Source: Fidelibacterota bacterium (GTDB lineage: Bacteria; Marinisomatota; Marinisomatia; Marinisomatales; UBA1611). Taken from it: a stretch of DNA of 34,273 nt. The notes under the pieces are model-generated. The model was not told the DNA's origin, made no database searches, and saw nothing but the letters and a program-made list of their open reading frames with translations. Positions within the stretch are counted from its first letter, which is position 1, and each line of letters begins with the position of its first letter. Position numbers and translations under genes: made by a program. Below are positions 26,725 to 34,273 of the stretch, in pieces. The stretch covers positions 1 through 34,273 of the forward strand of contig PBAR01000004.1 in assembly GCA_002718285.1 (NCBI GenBank). Reading direction: 5' to 3'.

Positions 26725-26909
26725 TCTTCTACTCTCAATAAATAGGGTATCATGTTAATCATTCCACGAATTTGAGGAGAGTCGGTTTTTTCAACCGTCT
26801 GATACATCTTTCTTAAACCAAGGGCTCTTAAAGTAGCCTTTGCTTTAGGTTTATAACCAATAGCACTTCTAACCTGAGTTAACTTTATTTTTTTTGCTTT
26901 TCTTACCAT
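26721..26909 (-). CDS. rpmD: 50S ribosomal protein L30 (uL30)
   Basis: 62 residues, ATG start. The compact L30 fold is recognisable from [35 protein letters not shown] and [16 protein letters not shown]30 is absent from some bacterial lineages, so its presence is a mild taxonomic marker. It overlaps rpsE by 1 bp and rplO by 4 bp. Confidence 0.97.
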   Translation of the reverse strand: MVRKAKKIKLTQVRSAIGYKPKAKATLRALGLRKMYQTVEKTDSPQIRGMINMIPYLLRVEE

Positions 26910-27412
26910 TAGTTAAATATATCCCCAAGTGTAATACCACGCTTATTAGCTACAGAAACAGCATCTTTCATACTAACTAATGCATTAACAGTAGCATGGA
27001 CTAAGTTCATAGAATTTTTTGATCCTGTTCGCTTTGTAAGTATATTATGAATACCTACTTGCTCCATAACTGCTCGAACAGGAGCACTTGCTATTATACC
27101 CGTACCAGGGGATGCTGGCTTTAACATAACTCTACTAGCACCATGTTTCCCAATAATTTTATGGGGAATAGTACCATTTACTAAACAAACTTTTACAATA
27201 TTTTGTTTTGCAGCTTCTTTTCCTTTTTGAATAGCCGAAATCACTTCATTTGCCTTTCCTAGCCCCACCCCTATATGACCTTTACCATCACCTACCGCTA
27301 CTAGAGCGGAGAATCTGAAGCGTTTTCCACGGGATGTCACTTTTGCGGTCCGGTTAACTTTAACCACCGCTTCTTCTAGCAAATCAAGTTCGGCTGGATT
27401 AATAATTGCCAA
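26909..27412 (-). CDS. rpsE: 30S ribosomal protein S5 (uS5)
   Basis: 167 residues beginning at TTG ([20 protein letters not shown]), with no ATG nearby. A strong AGGAG lies 6 nt upstream. The double-stranded-RNA-binding part reads [37 protein letters not shown]; the C-terminal domain has [19 protein letters not shown] and [13 protein letters not shown]5 takes part in decoding fidelity and mRNA helicase activity at the mRNA entry site. 14 bp after rplR. Confidence 0.98.
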   Translation of the reverse strand: MAIINPAELDLLEEAVVKVNRTAKVTSRGKRFRFSALVAVGDGKGHIGVGLGKANEVISAIQKGKEAAKQNIVKVCLVNGTIPHKIIGKHGASRVMLKPASPGTGIIASAPVRAVMEQVGIHNILTKRTGSKNSMNLVHATVNALVSMKDAVSVANKRGITLGDIFN

Positions 27413-27418
27413 ATATAA

Positions 27419-27423
27419 CTCCT
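27419..27423 (-). promoter_or_regulatory. Shine-Dalgarno that fixes the TTG start of rpsE
   Basis: AGGAG on the minus strand, 6 nt before the TTG at 27412, in the 14-bp gap after rplR. It is the strongest ribosome binding site seen among the ribosomal genes checked and compensates for a weak start codon. Confidence 0.7.
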
Positions 27424-27426
27424 AAT

Positions 27427-27798
27427 TTAAAATTCTAAACCACCTTTTCTAGCCGCATCTGCAAAGGCTTTAACACGACCATGGTACGTATATCCATTAC
27501 GATCAAGTACAACTCTATCTATTTTTGCTTTCTTTGCTTTTTGAGCGACTATTTCACCAACAAGTTTACTGATTTCAATTTTGTTCATTGTTTTTTTTAG
27601 TGATGATTTTAAATCCTTATCTTTTGATGAAACTGATAATATCGTTTTACCTTCATGATCATTGATGATTTGAGCCATAAAATTTTTCAAACTTCGTGAA
27701 ATTACCAGCCTGTAGCGATCTGGATGAAATCTTGATGTTTTCTTACTACGATTTTTTCTTCTCGCATTTCTTTTAATTACAGAACGATGGATAGCCAT
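27427..27798 (-). CDS. rplR: 50S ribosomal protein L18 (uL18)
   Basis: 123 residues, ATG start. Basic N-terminus (RNARRKNRSKKTSRFHPDRY), the core RLVISRSLKNFMAQIINDHE and the C-terminal FDRxGYxYHGRVKA-type segment VVLDRNGYTYHGRVKAFADA. L18 with L5 anchors 5S rRNA in the central protuberance. It abuts rplF with no gap. Confidence 0.98.
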   Translation of the reverse strand: MAIHRSVIKRNARRKNRSKKTSRFHPDRYRLVISRSLKNFMAQIINDHEGKTILSVSSKDKDLKSSLKKTMNKIEISKLVGEIVAQKAKKAKIDRVVLDRNGYTYHGRVKAFADAARKGGLEF

Positions 27799-28341
27799 TT
27801 ATCCTACACCTCCAACAGTTTTGCCTTGTTTAGACCGTACATATTCATTACGATATCGCACTCCTTTTCCTTTGTAAGGTTCTGGTTTTCTTAAAGATCT
27901 TATCTTTGCTGCAACTGCACCAACTAATTGTTTATCCATACCAATTATTGATAAAATATTACGGTCTATTTTTATACTAATACCTTCTGGCAAATCAAAA
28001 TATGTATCATGCGAAAACCCAAGTTGCATTTTTAGCCTTTGACCATCTATTGTAGCTTGATACCCAACACCAATAACCTCAAGTTCCTTAACAAAACCTT
28101 CTGAAACACCTATAATCAAATTATTTAATAGCTGTCTGGTAGTCCCATGAAGGGCGCGATGTTCCGGAATATCAGTGGGCCGATTTACATTTATTTGGTT
28201 ATCATTTATTTTAATTTCCATATCTTTATGAATAGTTAATTCACTGCTTCCTTTTGGTCCTGAAACAGAAACAATTAAACCATTAACCTTGACTGATACA
28301 TCTTTGGGAATAATAATGGGGTTCTTACCTACTCTAGACAT
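27799..28341 (-). CDS. rplF: 50S ribosomal protein L6 (uL6)
   Basis: 180 residues, ATG start. Two similar alpha/beta halves are visible. The first starts MSRVGKNPIIIPKDVSVKVN; the second ends with the L6 signature KPEPYKGKGVRYRNEYVRSK then QGKTVGG. It lies near the GTPase-associated region and sarcin-ricin loop of the 50S subunit. Five bp after rpsH and directly joined to rplR. Confidence 0.98.
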   Translation of the reverse strand: MSRVGKNPIIIPKDVSVKVNGLIVSVSGPKGSSELTIHKDMEIKINDNQINVNRPTDIPEHRALHGTTRQLLNNLIIGVSEGFVKELEVIGVGYQATIDGQRLKMQLGFSHDTYFDLPEGISIKIDRNILSIIGMDKQLVGAVAAKIRSLRKPEPYKGKGVRYRNEYVRSKQGKTVGGVG

Positions 28342-28346
28342 AAATA

Positions 28347-28748
28347 TTAAAAAACCTCACACAAAATCTCACCGCCAACATTCAACATTTTCGCTTTTTT
28401 ATTAGATATTACACCTTTCGAGGTAGACAGAATAGATATCCCCAATCCATCTAATACTCTTGGAATATCTTGTGAACCTACATAGATACGCAACCCAGGT
28501 TTACTAACGCGTTTAATATTTTCAATCACAGGTTTTCCTTGGTAATCATATTTCAAAAATAAACGAATTGATTCTTTATTACGATTATCTCCAATAAAAA
28601 TGAAATCATCAATATAATTTTCTTCTTTTAAGACAAGAGAAATTCTTTTTTTTGTTTTACTACTAGGAATATCTACCCATCGTTTCGAAGCAGCCAAACC
28701 GTTTCGAATCCGCGTTAGAAAATCAGCTATTGGATCAGTCATTGACAT
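28347..28748 (-). CDS. rpsH: 30S ribosomal protein S8 (uS8)
   Basis: 133 residues from ATG 28748 (AAGGA upstream). A second ATG two codons on would give MTDPIADFLTRIRNG directly. The core ends with GLGISILSTSKGVISNKKAK, the conserved S8 RNA-binding loop, and MLNVGGEILCEVF. S8 binds helix 21 of 16S rRNA; in E. coli it also represses the spc operon through the rplE leader. 10 bp after rpsZ. Confidence 0.98.
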   Translation of the reverse strand: MSMTDPIADFLTRIRNGLAASKRWVDIPSSKTKKRISLVLKEENYIDDFIFIGDNRNKESIRLFLKYDYQGKPVIENIKRVSKPGLRIYVGSQDIPRVLDGLGISILSTSKGVISNKKAKMLNVGGEILCEVF

Positions 28749-28758
28749 TATATTATCC

Positions 28759-28944
28759 TTACCAACTCGCTTTTGTTACACCAGGGATTTCACCCTTTAG
28801 CGCAAGTTCTCTAAAACAGATTCGACAAAGGCCAAATCTCCTCATGTAAGCATGTGGGCGACCACACTTAAAGCATCTGTTTTTCTGTCTTGTCGAAAAT
28901 TTTGCTTTAGATTTTGACTTATGAATTTTTGATTTTTTAGCCAT
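28759..28944 (-). CDS. rpsZ: 30S ribosomal protein S14, zinc-binding type Z (uS14)
   Basis: 61 residues, the short zinc-dependent S14 form. [20 protein letters not shown] contains both CxxC pairs of the zinc ribbon, and [18 protein letters not shown] is the standard tail. It is located in the 30S head. The longer zinc-free rpsN form is not present here. It overlaps rplE by 1 bp. Confidence 0.98.
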   Translation of the reverse strand: MAKKSKIHKSKSKAKFSTRQKNRCFKCGRPHAYMRRFGLCRICFRELALKGEIPGVTKASW

Positions 28945-29591
28945 TAAGCTGCCTCTTCAATTTTCTGTGGTTTTTCACGCATTGGTAAGCCCAACCCTTT
29001 TAATAACCAATAAGCCTCATCATCACTATCTGCGGTTGTAACAATAGTAATATTTAAGCCACGTATAGATTCGATCTTATCATAATCTATTTCTGTAAAA
29101 ATAATTTGTTCTTCTATTCCAAAATTATAATTACCTCTACCATCAAATGCTTTAAATGAAAGACCTCTGAAATCCCTTGTCCTAGGAAGGGCTACCGAAA
29201 TTAGCCTATCAAGAAATTCAAACATCTTAGTTGCTCTTAAAGTTACTTTACAACCTACAGGCCACCCTTTTCGTATTTTAAAATTCGAAATATCTTTTTT
29301 TGCCAGTGTTATAATTGGTTTTTGACCTGTAATCTGGGTTAATTCATCAATAGCACTTTCGAGCCCTTTATTATTTGATTTTCCATCTCCAATACCAATA
29401 TTGATAGATATAGAAACAAGTTTTGGAACTTCCATAATATTAGCGTAGTTAAATCGGTTTTTTAAATCTGGAAGCACTTTATCTTTATATCGAGTTTGAA
29501 GTCTTGGCTTATATATGTCCTGCTTAACTTTCTGATTTTTTGATTTCGCTTTTTTAACTGCTATTTTTTTTGGTGTATTTTTTTTAGCCAC
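28944..29591 (-). CDS. rplE: 50S ribosomal protein L5 (uL5) with basic N-terminal extension
   Basis: I choose GTG 29591 (215 residues), 1 nt after the rplX stop with GGAAG upstream; the frame can extend to GTG 29612 inside rplX. The L5 core starts near residue 25 ([20 protein letters not shown]) and is complete: [77 protein letters not shown]. It anchors 5S rRNA with L18. Compared with the usual ~180 residues it has about 25-30 extra N-terminal residues rich in Lys, Ala and Asn ([20 protein letters not shown]). The C-terminus also carries a short KPQKIEEAA tail. Confidence 0.97.
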   Translation of the reverse strand: MAKKNTPKKIAVKKAKSKNQKVKQDIYKPRLQTRYKDKVLPDLKNRFNYANIMEVPKLVSISINIGIGDGKSNNKGLESAIDELTQITGQKPIITLAKKDISNFKIRKGWPVGCKVTLRATKMFEFLDRLISVALPRTRDFRGLSFKAFDGRGNYNFGIEEQIIFTEIDYDKIESIRGLNITIVTTADSDDEAYWLLKGLGLPMREKPQKIEEAA

Positions 29592-29592
29592 T

Positions 29593-29901
29593 TTAACTTC
29601 CAATTTCTTCACTATTTATTTTGGAAAATCTGACTTTAGACCCATCTTCAAGTATTTTATATCCTATACGTGTCGGTTGACCTCCATGCAACAACATAAC
29701 ATTTGATATATGAATCGCGGCTTCTTTTTCTACCATACCTCCAGAAGGATTACTCTGACTAGGACGAGTAGTTTTTTTAATTAGATTAACACCTTCTATT
29801 ATAACTCGATTTTTATCAGGGAAAACACGTAATACTTTACCTTCCATACCTTTATGATTCCCACTAATAACACGAACAATCATTTCTTTTTTAATACGCA
29901 T
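29593..29901 (-). CDS. rplX: 50S ribosomal protein L24 (uL24)
   Basis: 102 residues, ATG start. KOW motif: [20 protein letters not shown], then [20 protein letters not shown] and the [20 protein letters not shown] loop near the tunnel exit. L24 is one of the two initiators of 50S assembly. An alternative start at the seventh codon (MIVRV) would match shorter homologues. One base separates it from rplN and one from rplE. Confidence 0.98.
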   Translation of the reverse strand: MRIKKEMIVRVISGNHKGMEGKVLRVFPDKNRVIIEGVNLIKKTTRPSQSNPSGGMVEKEAAIHISNVMLLHGGQPTRIGYKILEDGSKVRFSKINSEEIGS

Positions 29902-29902
29902 A

Positions 29903-30271
29903 TTATAAAACCTCTGGAGCCATAGATATGATTCTCATATATCCGCTTTCTCGCAATTCTCTAGCAACAGGTCCAAAAATTCTTGTACCTCTTGGCTCAC
30001 CCTGAGCATCTAAAATTACCGCAGCATTTTCATCAAATCGAATGCTGCTTCCATCTCGTCTTTTAATTTCCTTTCTTGTACGAACTACAACAGCACGGCA
30101 AACTTCACCTTTTTTCACCATTCCATCTGGAAGAGCTTTTTTAACAGTAATAACAATTTGGTCTCCAATTCTGGCATACCGTTTTTTTGAGCCTCCTAAA
30201 ACCTTAAAACAAAGGACATCTCTTGCTCCTGTATTATCTGCAATTCTTAATCTTGTTTCTGATTGAATCAT
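29903..30271 (-). CDS. rplN: 50S ribosomal protein L14 (uL14)
   Basis: 122 residues, ATG start. It begins [20 protein letters not shown]. The L14 signature is [20 protein letters not shown] then DENAAVILD, and the protein ends [13 protein letters not shown]. It is part of the factor-binding face and intersubunit bridges. 7 bp after rpsQ. Confidence 0.98.
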   Translation of the reverse strand: MIQSETRLRIADNTGARDVLCFKVLGGSKKRYARIGDQIVITVKKALPDGMVKKGEVCRAVVVRTRKEIKRRDGSSIRFDENAAVILDAQGEPRGTRIFGPVARELRESGYMRIISMAPEVL

Positions 30272-30278
30272 ATATTCT

Positions 30279-30545
30279 TTAACCTATTTGAACGGCCTCT
30301 CTAATAATTTCACTTATTTGCCAACGCTTTAGCTTGCTGATTGGTCGAATTGCTGTTATTCTAACTATATCACCATCATTAGGTTTTATAGACTTTACAT
30401 GTGCAAGGTAATTCTTGTAATGCCTAACTCTTTTTCTATAAATAGGATGAGCAACTTCTCGCATAACTCTTACATTTACAGAATTATCCATTTTTGTACT
30501 TATAACTTTTCCAACAAGGGACTGACGTCTTCTCCTCTCAATCAT
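30279..30545 (-). CDS. rpsQ: 30S ribosomal protein S17 (uS17)
   Basis: 88 residues, ATG start. OB-fold: [37 protein letters not shown], then [20 protein letters not shown]. It is a primary 16S rRNA binder in the 5' domain. Four-base overlap with rpmC. Confidence 0.98.
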   Translation of the reverse strand: MIERRRRQSLVGKVISTKMDNSVNVRVMREVAHPIYRKRVRHYKNYLAHVKSIKPNDGDIVRITAIRPISKLKRWQISEIIREAVQIG

Positions 30546-30760
30546 TCATTATCATCCTTTCCATAGATAATTCCAAGTTTTTGTTCATTTAATATAGTTT
30601 TTATTTGGGCTATTTCTTTCTTAGTCTTACTAATCATATTCGCATCTTCCAATTGTTGCAGTGCCTGCTGAAATTTTAGATTCTGTAACGCTTCTAAGTT
30701 TTCATCCAATTTCATTTTCAGATCTACTTCATTCATTTCACGCAACTGTTGAGTTTTCAT
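30542..30760 (-). CDS. rpmC: 50S ribosomal protein L29 (uL29)
   Basis: 72 residues, ATG start. Two-helix coiled protein: LREMNEVDLKMKLDENLEAL, then NLKFQQALQQLEDANMISKT and KKEIAQIKTILNEQ. It lies at the tunnel exit near the trigger-factor and SRP docking site. Slightly longer than the E. coli protein (63). Overlaps rplP by 1 bp and rpsQ by 4 bp. Confidence 0.97.
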   Translation of the reverse strand: MKTQQLREMNEVDLKMKLDENLEALQNLKFQQALQQLEDANMISKTKKEIAQIKTILNEQKLGIIYGKDDNE

Positions 30761-31173
30761 TATAGAGGTCTCCGCCCAACGAGCTTTGTTTTTACTGGTA
30801 ACTTGTGACCAGCATCTCTAAATGCAATTTCTGCATCTTGTCGATTAACTCCATCAATTTCAAACATAATTCTTCCAGGTTTAACCACTGCAATCCAGTG
30901 ATCTGGAGCACCTTTACCTTTACCCATACGAGTTTCAGCGGGACGCTCTGTAACTGGTTTGTCAGGGAAAATACGAATCCACATTTTTCCAATTTTACGC
31001 ACGACTCTTGATATTACTATCCTAGATGCTTCAATCTGTCTGGCCGTAACCCATCCTGGTTCAATCGCTTTTAATCCATAAGAACCAAATGAAACTTTAT
31101 TACCACGCATGGCCATTCCTCTTCTTTTTCCTCGATGATGTTTTCTATATTTTGTTTTTTTTGGCTCTAACAT
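30760..31173 (-). CDS. rplP: 50S ribosomal protein L16 (uL16)
   Basis: 137 residues, ATG start. It begins [20 protein letters not shown]. The family blocks are [33 protein letters not shown], and [21 protein letters not shown]16 lies beside the A-site tRNA and shapes the peptidyl-transferase centre. 3 bp after rpsC. Confidence 0.98.
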   Translation of the reverse strand: MLEPKKTKYRKHHRGKRRGMAMRGNKVSFGSYGLKAIEPGWVTARQIEASRIVISRVVRKIGKMWIRIFPDKPVTERPAETRMGKGKGAPDHWIAVVKPGRIMFEIDGVNRQDAEIAFRDAGHKLPVKTKLVGRRPL

Positions 31174-31176
31174 AAC

Positions 31177-31818
31177 TTATGATTTTTTATTATCATATTG
31201 CCCATTACAAATCCATACCTTAATACCAATTACACCATAAGCAGTATGTGCCTCGGTCAAAGCATAATCGATATCTGCTCTCAGAGTATGTAGTGGGACA
31301 CTACCATCCATAAATTTTTCACTTCGAGCAATCTCAACACCACCTAAGCGACCAGCAACATTAATTCTAATTCCATCTGCGCCCATACGCATGGTAGATT
31401 GTATAGTTTTATTCACGACCCTACGATAAGATATTTTCTTTTTTAATTGATGTGCAATGTTAGCACCAACAAGAGCAGCATCCATTTCAGGGCGCTTAAC
31501 TTCAGAAATATTGATCTGCGCATCCTTTGTTCCAGTTAATTGCCTTAGTTCTTTTTTTAAGCGATTCACCTCCTCACCACCACGACCAATAACAATTCCT
31601 GGACGCGCAGTAAATATAGTAACAGTAACACGCTTAGATGTACGCGCAATCTCAACTTTGGAGATACCTGCATTAGGCAAACGAAGTTGGATATATTTTC
31701 TAATTCTAATATCTTCCTCTAGCTCCGATGAAAAATTATTTTTTTGCGCATACCAGTTAGAACGCCAATTTTTATTTACATTTAATCTAAAACCTATTGG
31801 ATGTGTTTTTTGTCCCAT
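31177..31818 (-). CDS. rpsC: 30S ribosomal protein S3 (uS3)
   Basis: 213 residues, ATG start (MGQKTHPIGFRLNVNKNWRS). A KH domain carries the GxxG loop in PGIVIGRGGEEVNRLKKEL, and the C-terminal domain reads GADGIRINVAGRLGGVEIAR through AHTAYGVIGIKVWI. It lies at the mRNA entry pore. The C-terminal tail is about 20 residues shorter than in E. coli (233), common in related phyla. 11 bp after rplV. Confidence 0.98.
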   Translation of the reverse strand: MGQKTHPIGFRLNVNKNWRSNWYAQKNNFSSELEEDIRIRKYIQLRLPNAGISKVEIARTSKRVTVTIFTARPGIVIGRGGEEVNRLKKELRQLTGTKDAQINISEVKRPEMDAALVGANIAHQLKKKISYRRVVNKTIQSTMRMGADGIRINVAGRLGGVEIARSEKFMDGSVPLHTLRADIDYALTEAHTAYGVIGIKVWICNGQYDNKKS

Positions 31819-31829
31819 CTACCTATCCT

Positions 31830-32177
31830 CTACTTTTTATTACTTCCAACTACGATTGTAACATGACTCATAGGACGTCGACGGCGAGATATACGCCCCA
31901 TTGCCGAAGCACGAAATCTTTTCAACACAGGGCCACCATCAACAAATGCTTCAATTATATCAAGAGATTTAGGGCTTAGATTTGAGTTTTCTGTACTATT
32001 CATCAAATTAGATACAGCTGATCTTAAAGTTTTTTCAATAACTGTGGCTGCCTTTTCAGGAGAAAAATGAAGTTTATTCAATGCATCATCAACATTTAAT
32101 CCTCGTATACTATTCAATGTTTTTCGAATTTTATATGGTGATTGATGAATGTATTTTGCGATTGCTTTTGCTTTCAT
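31830..32177 (-). CDS. rplV: 50S ribosomal protein L22 (uL22)
   Basis: 115 residues, ATG start. The first helix region is AKYIHQSPYKIRKTLNSIRG. The beta-hairpin that lines the exit tunnel reads FVDGGPVLKRFRASAMGRIS, then RRRRPMSHVTIVVG. Mutations in this hairpin confer macrolide resistance in other bacteria; nothing unusual is seen here. 5 bp after rpsS. Confidence 0.98.
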   Translation of the reverse strand: MKAKAIAKYIHQSPYKIRKTLNSIRGLNVDDALNKLHFSPEKAATVIEKTLRSAVSNLMNSTENSNLSPKSLDIIEAFVDGGPVLKRFRASAMGRISRRRRPMSHVTIVVGSNKK

Positions 32178-32182
32178 AAAAT

Positions 32183-32452
32183 TTATTTTTTCCTATCTCC
32201 AGAATGCATCCTAAATGTCCTTGTTGGAGAAAACTCACCAAGTTTATGACCAACCATATTTTCAGATACGAAAACAGGAATAAATTTATTGCCATTATGT
32301 ACGCCTAAGGTATGCCCAACAAATTCAGGAGTAATCATTGATCTCCTTGACCAAGTTTTAATTACTTTCTTTTTACCGCTTTCATTCATTTTTTCGATTT
32401 TTTTGAGCAATTTTCCATCTACATATGGACCTTTTTTTAATGATCTAGGCAT
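32183..32452 (-). CDS. rpsS: 30S ribosomal protein S19 (uS19)
   Basis: 89 residues, ATG start. It begins [20 protein letters not shown], followed by [20 protein letters not shown] and [19 protein letters not shown], the full S19 pattern. Head of the 30S subunit, complex with S13. 6 bp after rplB. Confidence 0.98.
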   Translation of the reverse strand: MPRSLKKGPYVDGKLLKKIEKMNESGKKKVIKTWSRRSMITPEFVGHTLGVHNGNKFIPVFVSENMVGHKLGEFSPTRTFRMHSGDRKK

Positions 32453-32458
32453 CTAACT

Positions 32459-33283
32459 TCATTTTCTCCGCTTAATAATCATTACATTTGACTTATTATT
32501 CTTTTTCCTAGTTTTATAACCTTTTGTAGGTTTTCCCCAAGGAGTAGATGGATGACGACCTCCAGACGATTTTCCCTCTCCACCTCCATGCGGATGATCT
32601 ACTGGATTCATTACAACCCCACGAACTTTTGGTCGACGACCTAACCACCGGACCCTACCTGCTTTCCCCGATACTACTTGTTCATGATTTCGGTTGCCAA
32701 CTTGACCAATTGTCGCAAGACATTGTTCTCTCACCATACGAATTTCACCAGAAGGTAATTTTAAAGTACAAAAACCATCCGAATGTGCCATTACCTGAGC
32801 AAAAGATCCTGCAGAGCGAGCCATTTGCCCACCCTTTCCAGGCAATATTTCAATATTATGGACAAATAAACCCGCGGGTATATTAATTAGCGGAAGAGTA
32901 TTTGCTACTTTTAATGGTGCAGAACCACTTGATAAAACAGGATCACCAACTTTCACACCAACTGGAGCTAAAATATATCGTTTATCACCATCTTGGTAAT
33001 GCACCAAACAAATATAAGCAGATCTATTTGGGTCATATTCCAGTGTAGCAATTCTACCCGGTATATCAAACTTATTTCTTTTAAAATCTATGATTCGATA
33101 GCGACGCTTATGACCCCCTCCACGATGCCGTATTGTAATTCGGCCATGGTTATTACGACCTCCTTTTTTCCGCAAAGCTACTGTTAATTTTTTTTCGGGC
33201 TTATTAGTCGTCAGTTCCTTGAAATCGGGTCTAGAAGCAAACCTTGAACCAGGTGTAACAGGTTTTAATTGTCTTACTCCCAT
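32459..33283 (-). CDS. rplB: 50S ribosomal protein L2 (uL2)
   Basis: 274 residues, ATG start. The N-terminal RNA-binding domain has [20 protein letters not shown]. The central OB/SH3 part has [20 protein letters not shown] and [10 protein letters not shown]. The conserved C-terminal loop reads [20 protein letters not shown], including the His implicated in peptidyl-transferase assembly. One of the largest and most conserved 50S proteins. 4 bp after rplW. Confidence 0.98.
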   Translation of the reverse strand: MGVRQLKPVTPGSRFASRPDFKELTTNKPEKKLTVALRKKGGRNNHGRITIRHRGGGHKRRYRIIDFKRNKFDIPGRIATLEYDPNRSAYICLVHYQDGDKRYILAPVGVKVGDPVLSSGSAPLKVANTLPLINIPAGLFVHNIEILPGKGGQMARSAGSFAQVMAHSDGFCTLKLPSGEIRMVREQCLATIGQVGNRNHEQVVSGKAGRVRWLGRRPKVRGVVMNPVDHPHGGGEGKSSGGRHPSTPWGKPTKGYKTRKKNNKSNVMIIKRRK

Positions 33284-33287
33284 AAAA

Positions 33288-33605
33288 TTAATTAACCTCT
33301 TCTCCTCTTAGTAGATCAATAGAGCTCCCTGACTGGAGTGTAACAATTGCCTTTTTCCAATTTGATCTTCTACCAACTGTTCGAATCGTACGTCCACCAC
33401 TTTTTACAGTCATCTGTTTTTGTTTTCCCATACGATTCAAAGTAGCAATCTTAATAACTTTAACTTCAAATTTTTTCTCAATTGCTTTTTTTATTTCAGT
33501 TTTATTTGCGTCAGATGAAACGAGAAAAGCATATTTATTTTCTCTTTCCTCAAGCATCGCCATCTTTTCGGTCAAAATTGGTTTAATAATAATTTTTTGA
33601 TACAT
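33288..33605 (-). CDS. rplW: 50S ribosomal protein L23 (uL23)
   Basis: 105 residues, ATG start. [20 protein letters not shown], then [20 protein letters not shown] and the extended basic loop [21 protein letters not shown]23 at the tunnel exit is the main docking site for trigger factor and SRP. 7 bp after rplD. Confidence 0.98.
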   Translation of the reverse strand: MYQKIIIKPILTEKMAMLEERENKYAFLVSSDANKTEIKKAIEKKFEVKVIKIATLNRMGKQKQMTVKSGGRTIRTVGRRSNWKKAIVTLQSGSSIDLLRGEEVN

Positions 33606-33612
33606 AATTCTA

Positions 33613-34236
33613 TTATGTTAAAATCTCTGTTAGCAATGCTACACTAGCTTTATCAATCAAAATTTTATCACAGTCTATAAGATCATAGGAACTGGCTCTT
33701 ACAGCATCTACCAAATATACATTCTTGATGTTATTTGTAGCATATTCCAGATTTTTATCATAATTACTATTTAAAACAGTTACTTTATTACTGTCAAGTC
33801 CTAAATTTTTTAATATGGATAAAAATTCAGACGTTTTATGCGTTTTAATTTTCAATTCATCAATTATTATCAAATTTCCATCAGCAGCTTTAATTGACAA
33901 CATTGACATCTTTGCAAGCTTTCTTACTTTTTTAGGTACTTTTTTAAAATATCCATGAGGTTGAGGGCCAAATACAACTCCTCCTCCACGCCATATAGGA
34001 GATCTTGTAGTTCCAGCTCTAGCTACCCCTCTCCCCTTTTGTTTCCATGGTTTCTTACCACCACCATTGACCATTGCACGGTTCTTAGAAGCATGCGTAC
34101 CTTGACGCATGTTTGACATCTCAGATAAGATTGCCTGACGAACAACAGCATGATTAGGTTTAATGCCAAAAACAGATTTTTCTACCTCTAAATCACCAAC
34201 TTTTTTTCCTTCAATTGTTACGATATTAAACTTCAT
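33613..34236 (-). CDS. rplD: 50S ribosomal protein L4 (uL4)
   Basis: 207 residues from ATG 34236 (MKFNIVTIEGKKVGDLEVEK). A longer frame to 34272 runs over the end of rplC and is rejected. The tunnel-lining loop reads KPWKQKGRGVARAGTTRSPI, then WRGGGVVFGPQPHGYFKKVP. The C-terminal globular part follows normally. In E. coli, L4 represses the S10 operon; the leader would be outside this window. It starts 1 nt after the rplC stop. Confidence 0.97.
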   Translation of the reverse strand: MKFNIVTIEGKKVGDLEVEKSVFGIKPNHAVVRQAILSEMSNMRQGTHASKNRAMVNGGGKKPWKQKGRGVARAGTTRSPIWRGGGVVFGPQPHGYFKKVPKKVRKLAKMSMLSIKAADGNLIIIDELKIKTHKTSEFLSILKNLGLDSNKVTVLNSNYDKNLEYATNNIKNVYLVDAVRASSYDLIDCDKILIDKASVALLTEILT

Positions 34237-34237
34237 T

Positions 34238-34273
34238 TTATTTAGTAATAATAATTGTCCCATTTTTCGCACC
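34238..34273 (-). CDS. rplC: 50S ribosomal protein L3 (uL3), last 11 codons only
   Basis: Partial gene cut by the right edge. The minus strand from 34273 reads G-A-K-N-G-T-I-I-I-T-K-stop, the typical L3 C-terminus (GA.NG.(V/I)II). Its stop is one base before the rplD start. Its position upstream of rplD matches the canonical S10 order. Confidence 0.88.
   Translation of the reverse strand, partial: GAKNGTIIITK

Noticed and set aside
34237..34272. Extension of rplD upstream to 34272 (MRKMGQLLLLNK...)
   Set aside because: These bases encode the end of rplC in another frame; the L4 family starts at MKFNIVTIEG.

Overview
The window is an AT-rich (by eye about one third G+C) bacterial chromosome segment, almost all of it read from the minus strand. 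The right 13 kb is an unbroken S10-spc-alpha ribosomal protein cluster. The order secY-map-infA-rpmJ-rpsM-rpsK-rpsD-rpoA-rplQ, with no adk between secY and map, together with secreted proteins rich in FN3, PKD and NHL repeats, suggests the Bacteroidota/Chlorobi/Marinimicrobia (FCB) group. A marine Marinimicrobia-like organism is my best guess. This is inference, because the window has no rRNA gene.

Layout, left to right. Positions 1-13760 hold six co-directional minus-strand genes separated by 11-50 bp, which look like one envelope or secretion operon. In transcription order they are: a 1613-residue FN3-array protein ending in a caspase-like domain; a 993-residue paralogue; a small membrane-anchored PKD protein; a cytoplasmic ROK-family sugar kinase; a PKD / CsgG-like / NHL-propeller protein with a C-terminal hydrophobic segment; and a secreted tail-fibre-like protein with a 208-residue repeat that runs off the left edge. 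Positions 13993-16124 hold a divergent pair: a conserved uncharacterised protein (possibly DUF3228) on the minus strand, and on the plus strand a polytopic membrane protein that fuses a phytol/dolichol-kinase-like half to a DUF92 (VTE6-like) half. Positions 16195-21016 hold minus-strand genes for a DUF350-like small membrane protein, a small exported protein of unknown function, imidazolonepropionase (hutI), urocanate hydratase (hutU) and a secreted glycoside-hydrolase-like (GHL10) protein. Positions 21046-34273 run from rplQ back to the last 11 codons of rplC.

The most unusual feature is the pair of FN3-caspase proteins. Both keep recognisable caspase-like (peptidase C14) fold motifs, but the positions normally held by catalytic His and Cys carry Leu and Ser in one, and Glu and Asp in the other. 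They look like structural or ligand-binding pseudo-proteases in a surface-exposed multi-gene system.

Gene starts were re-chosen where the longest reading frame began at a poor non-ATG codon. rpmJ, the left-edge adhesin and the rplC tail were found by direct translation. No tRNA, rRNA, CRISPR array, insertion sequence or convincing strong terminator was seen. No stretch over 300 bp lacks a gene; the longest gap is 13761-13992. Family calls rest on motif recognition without database searches.
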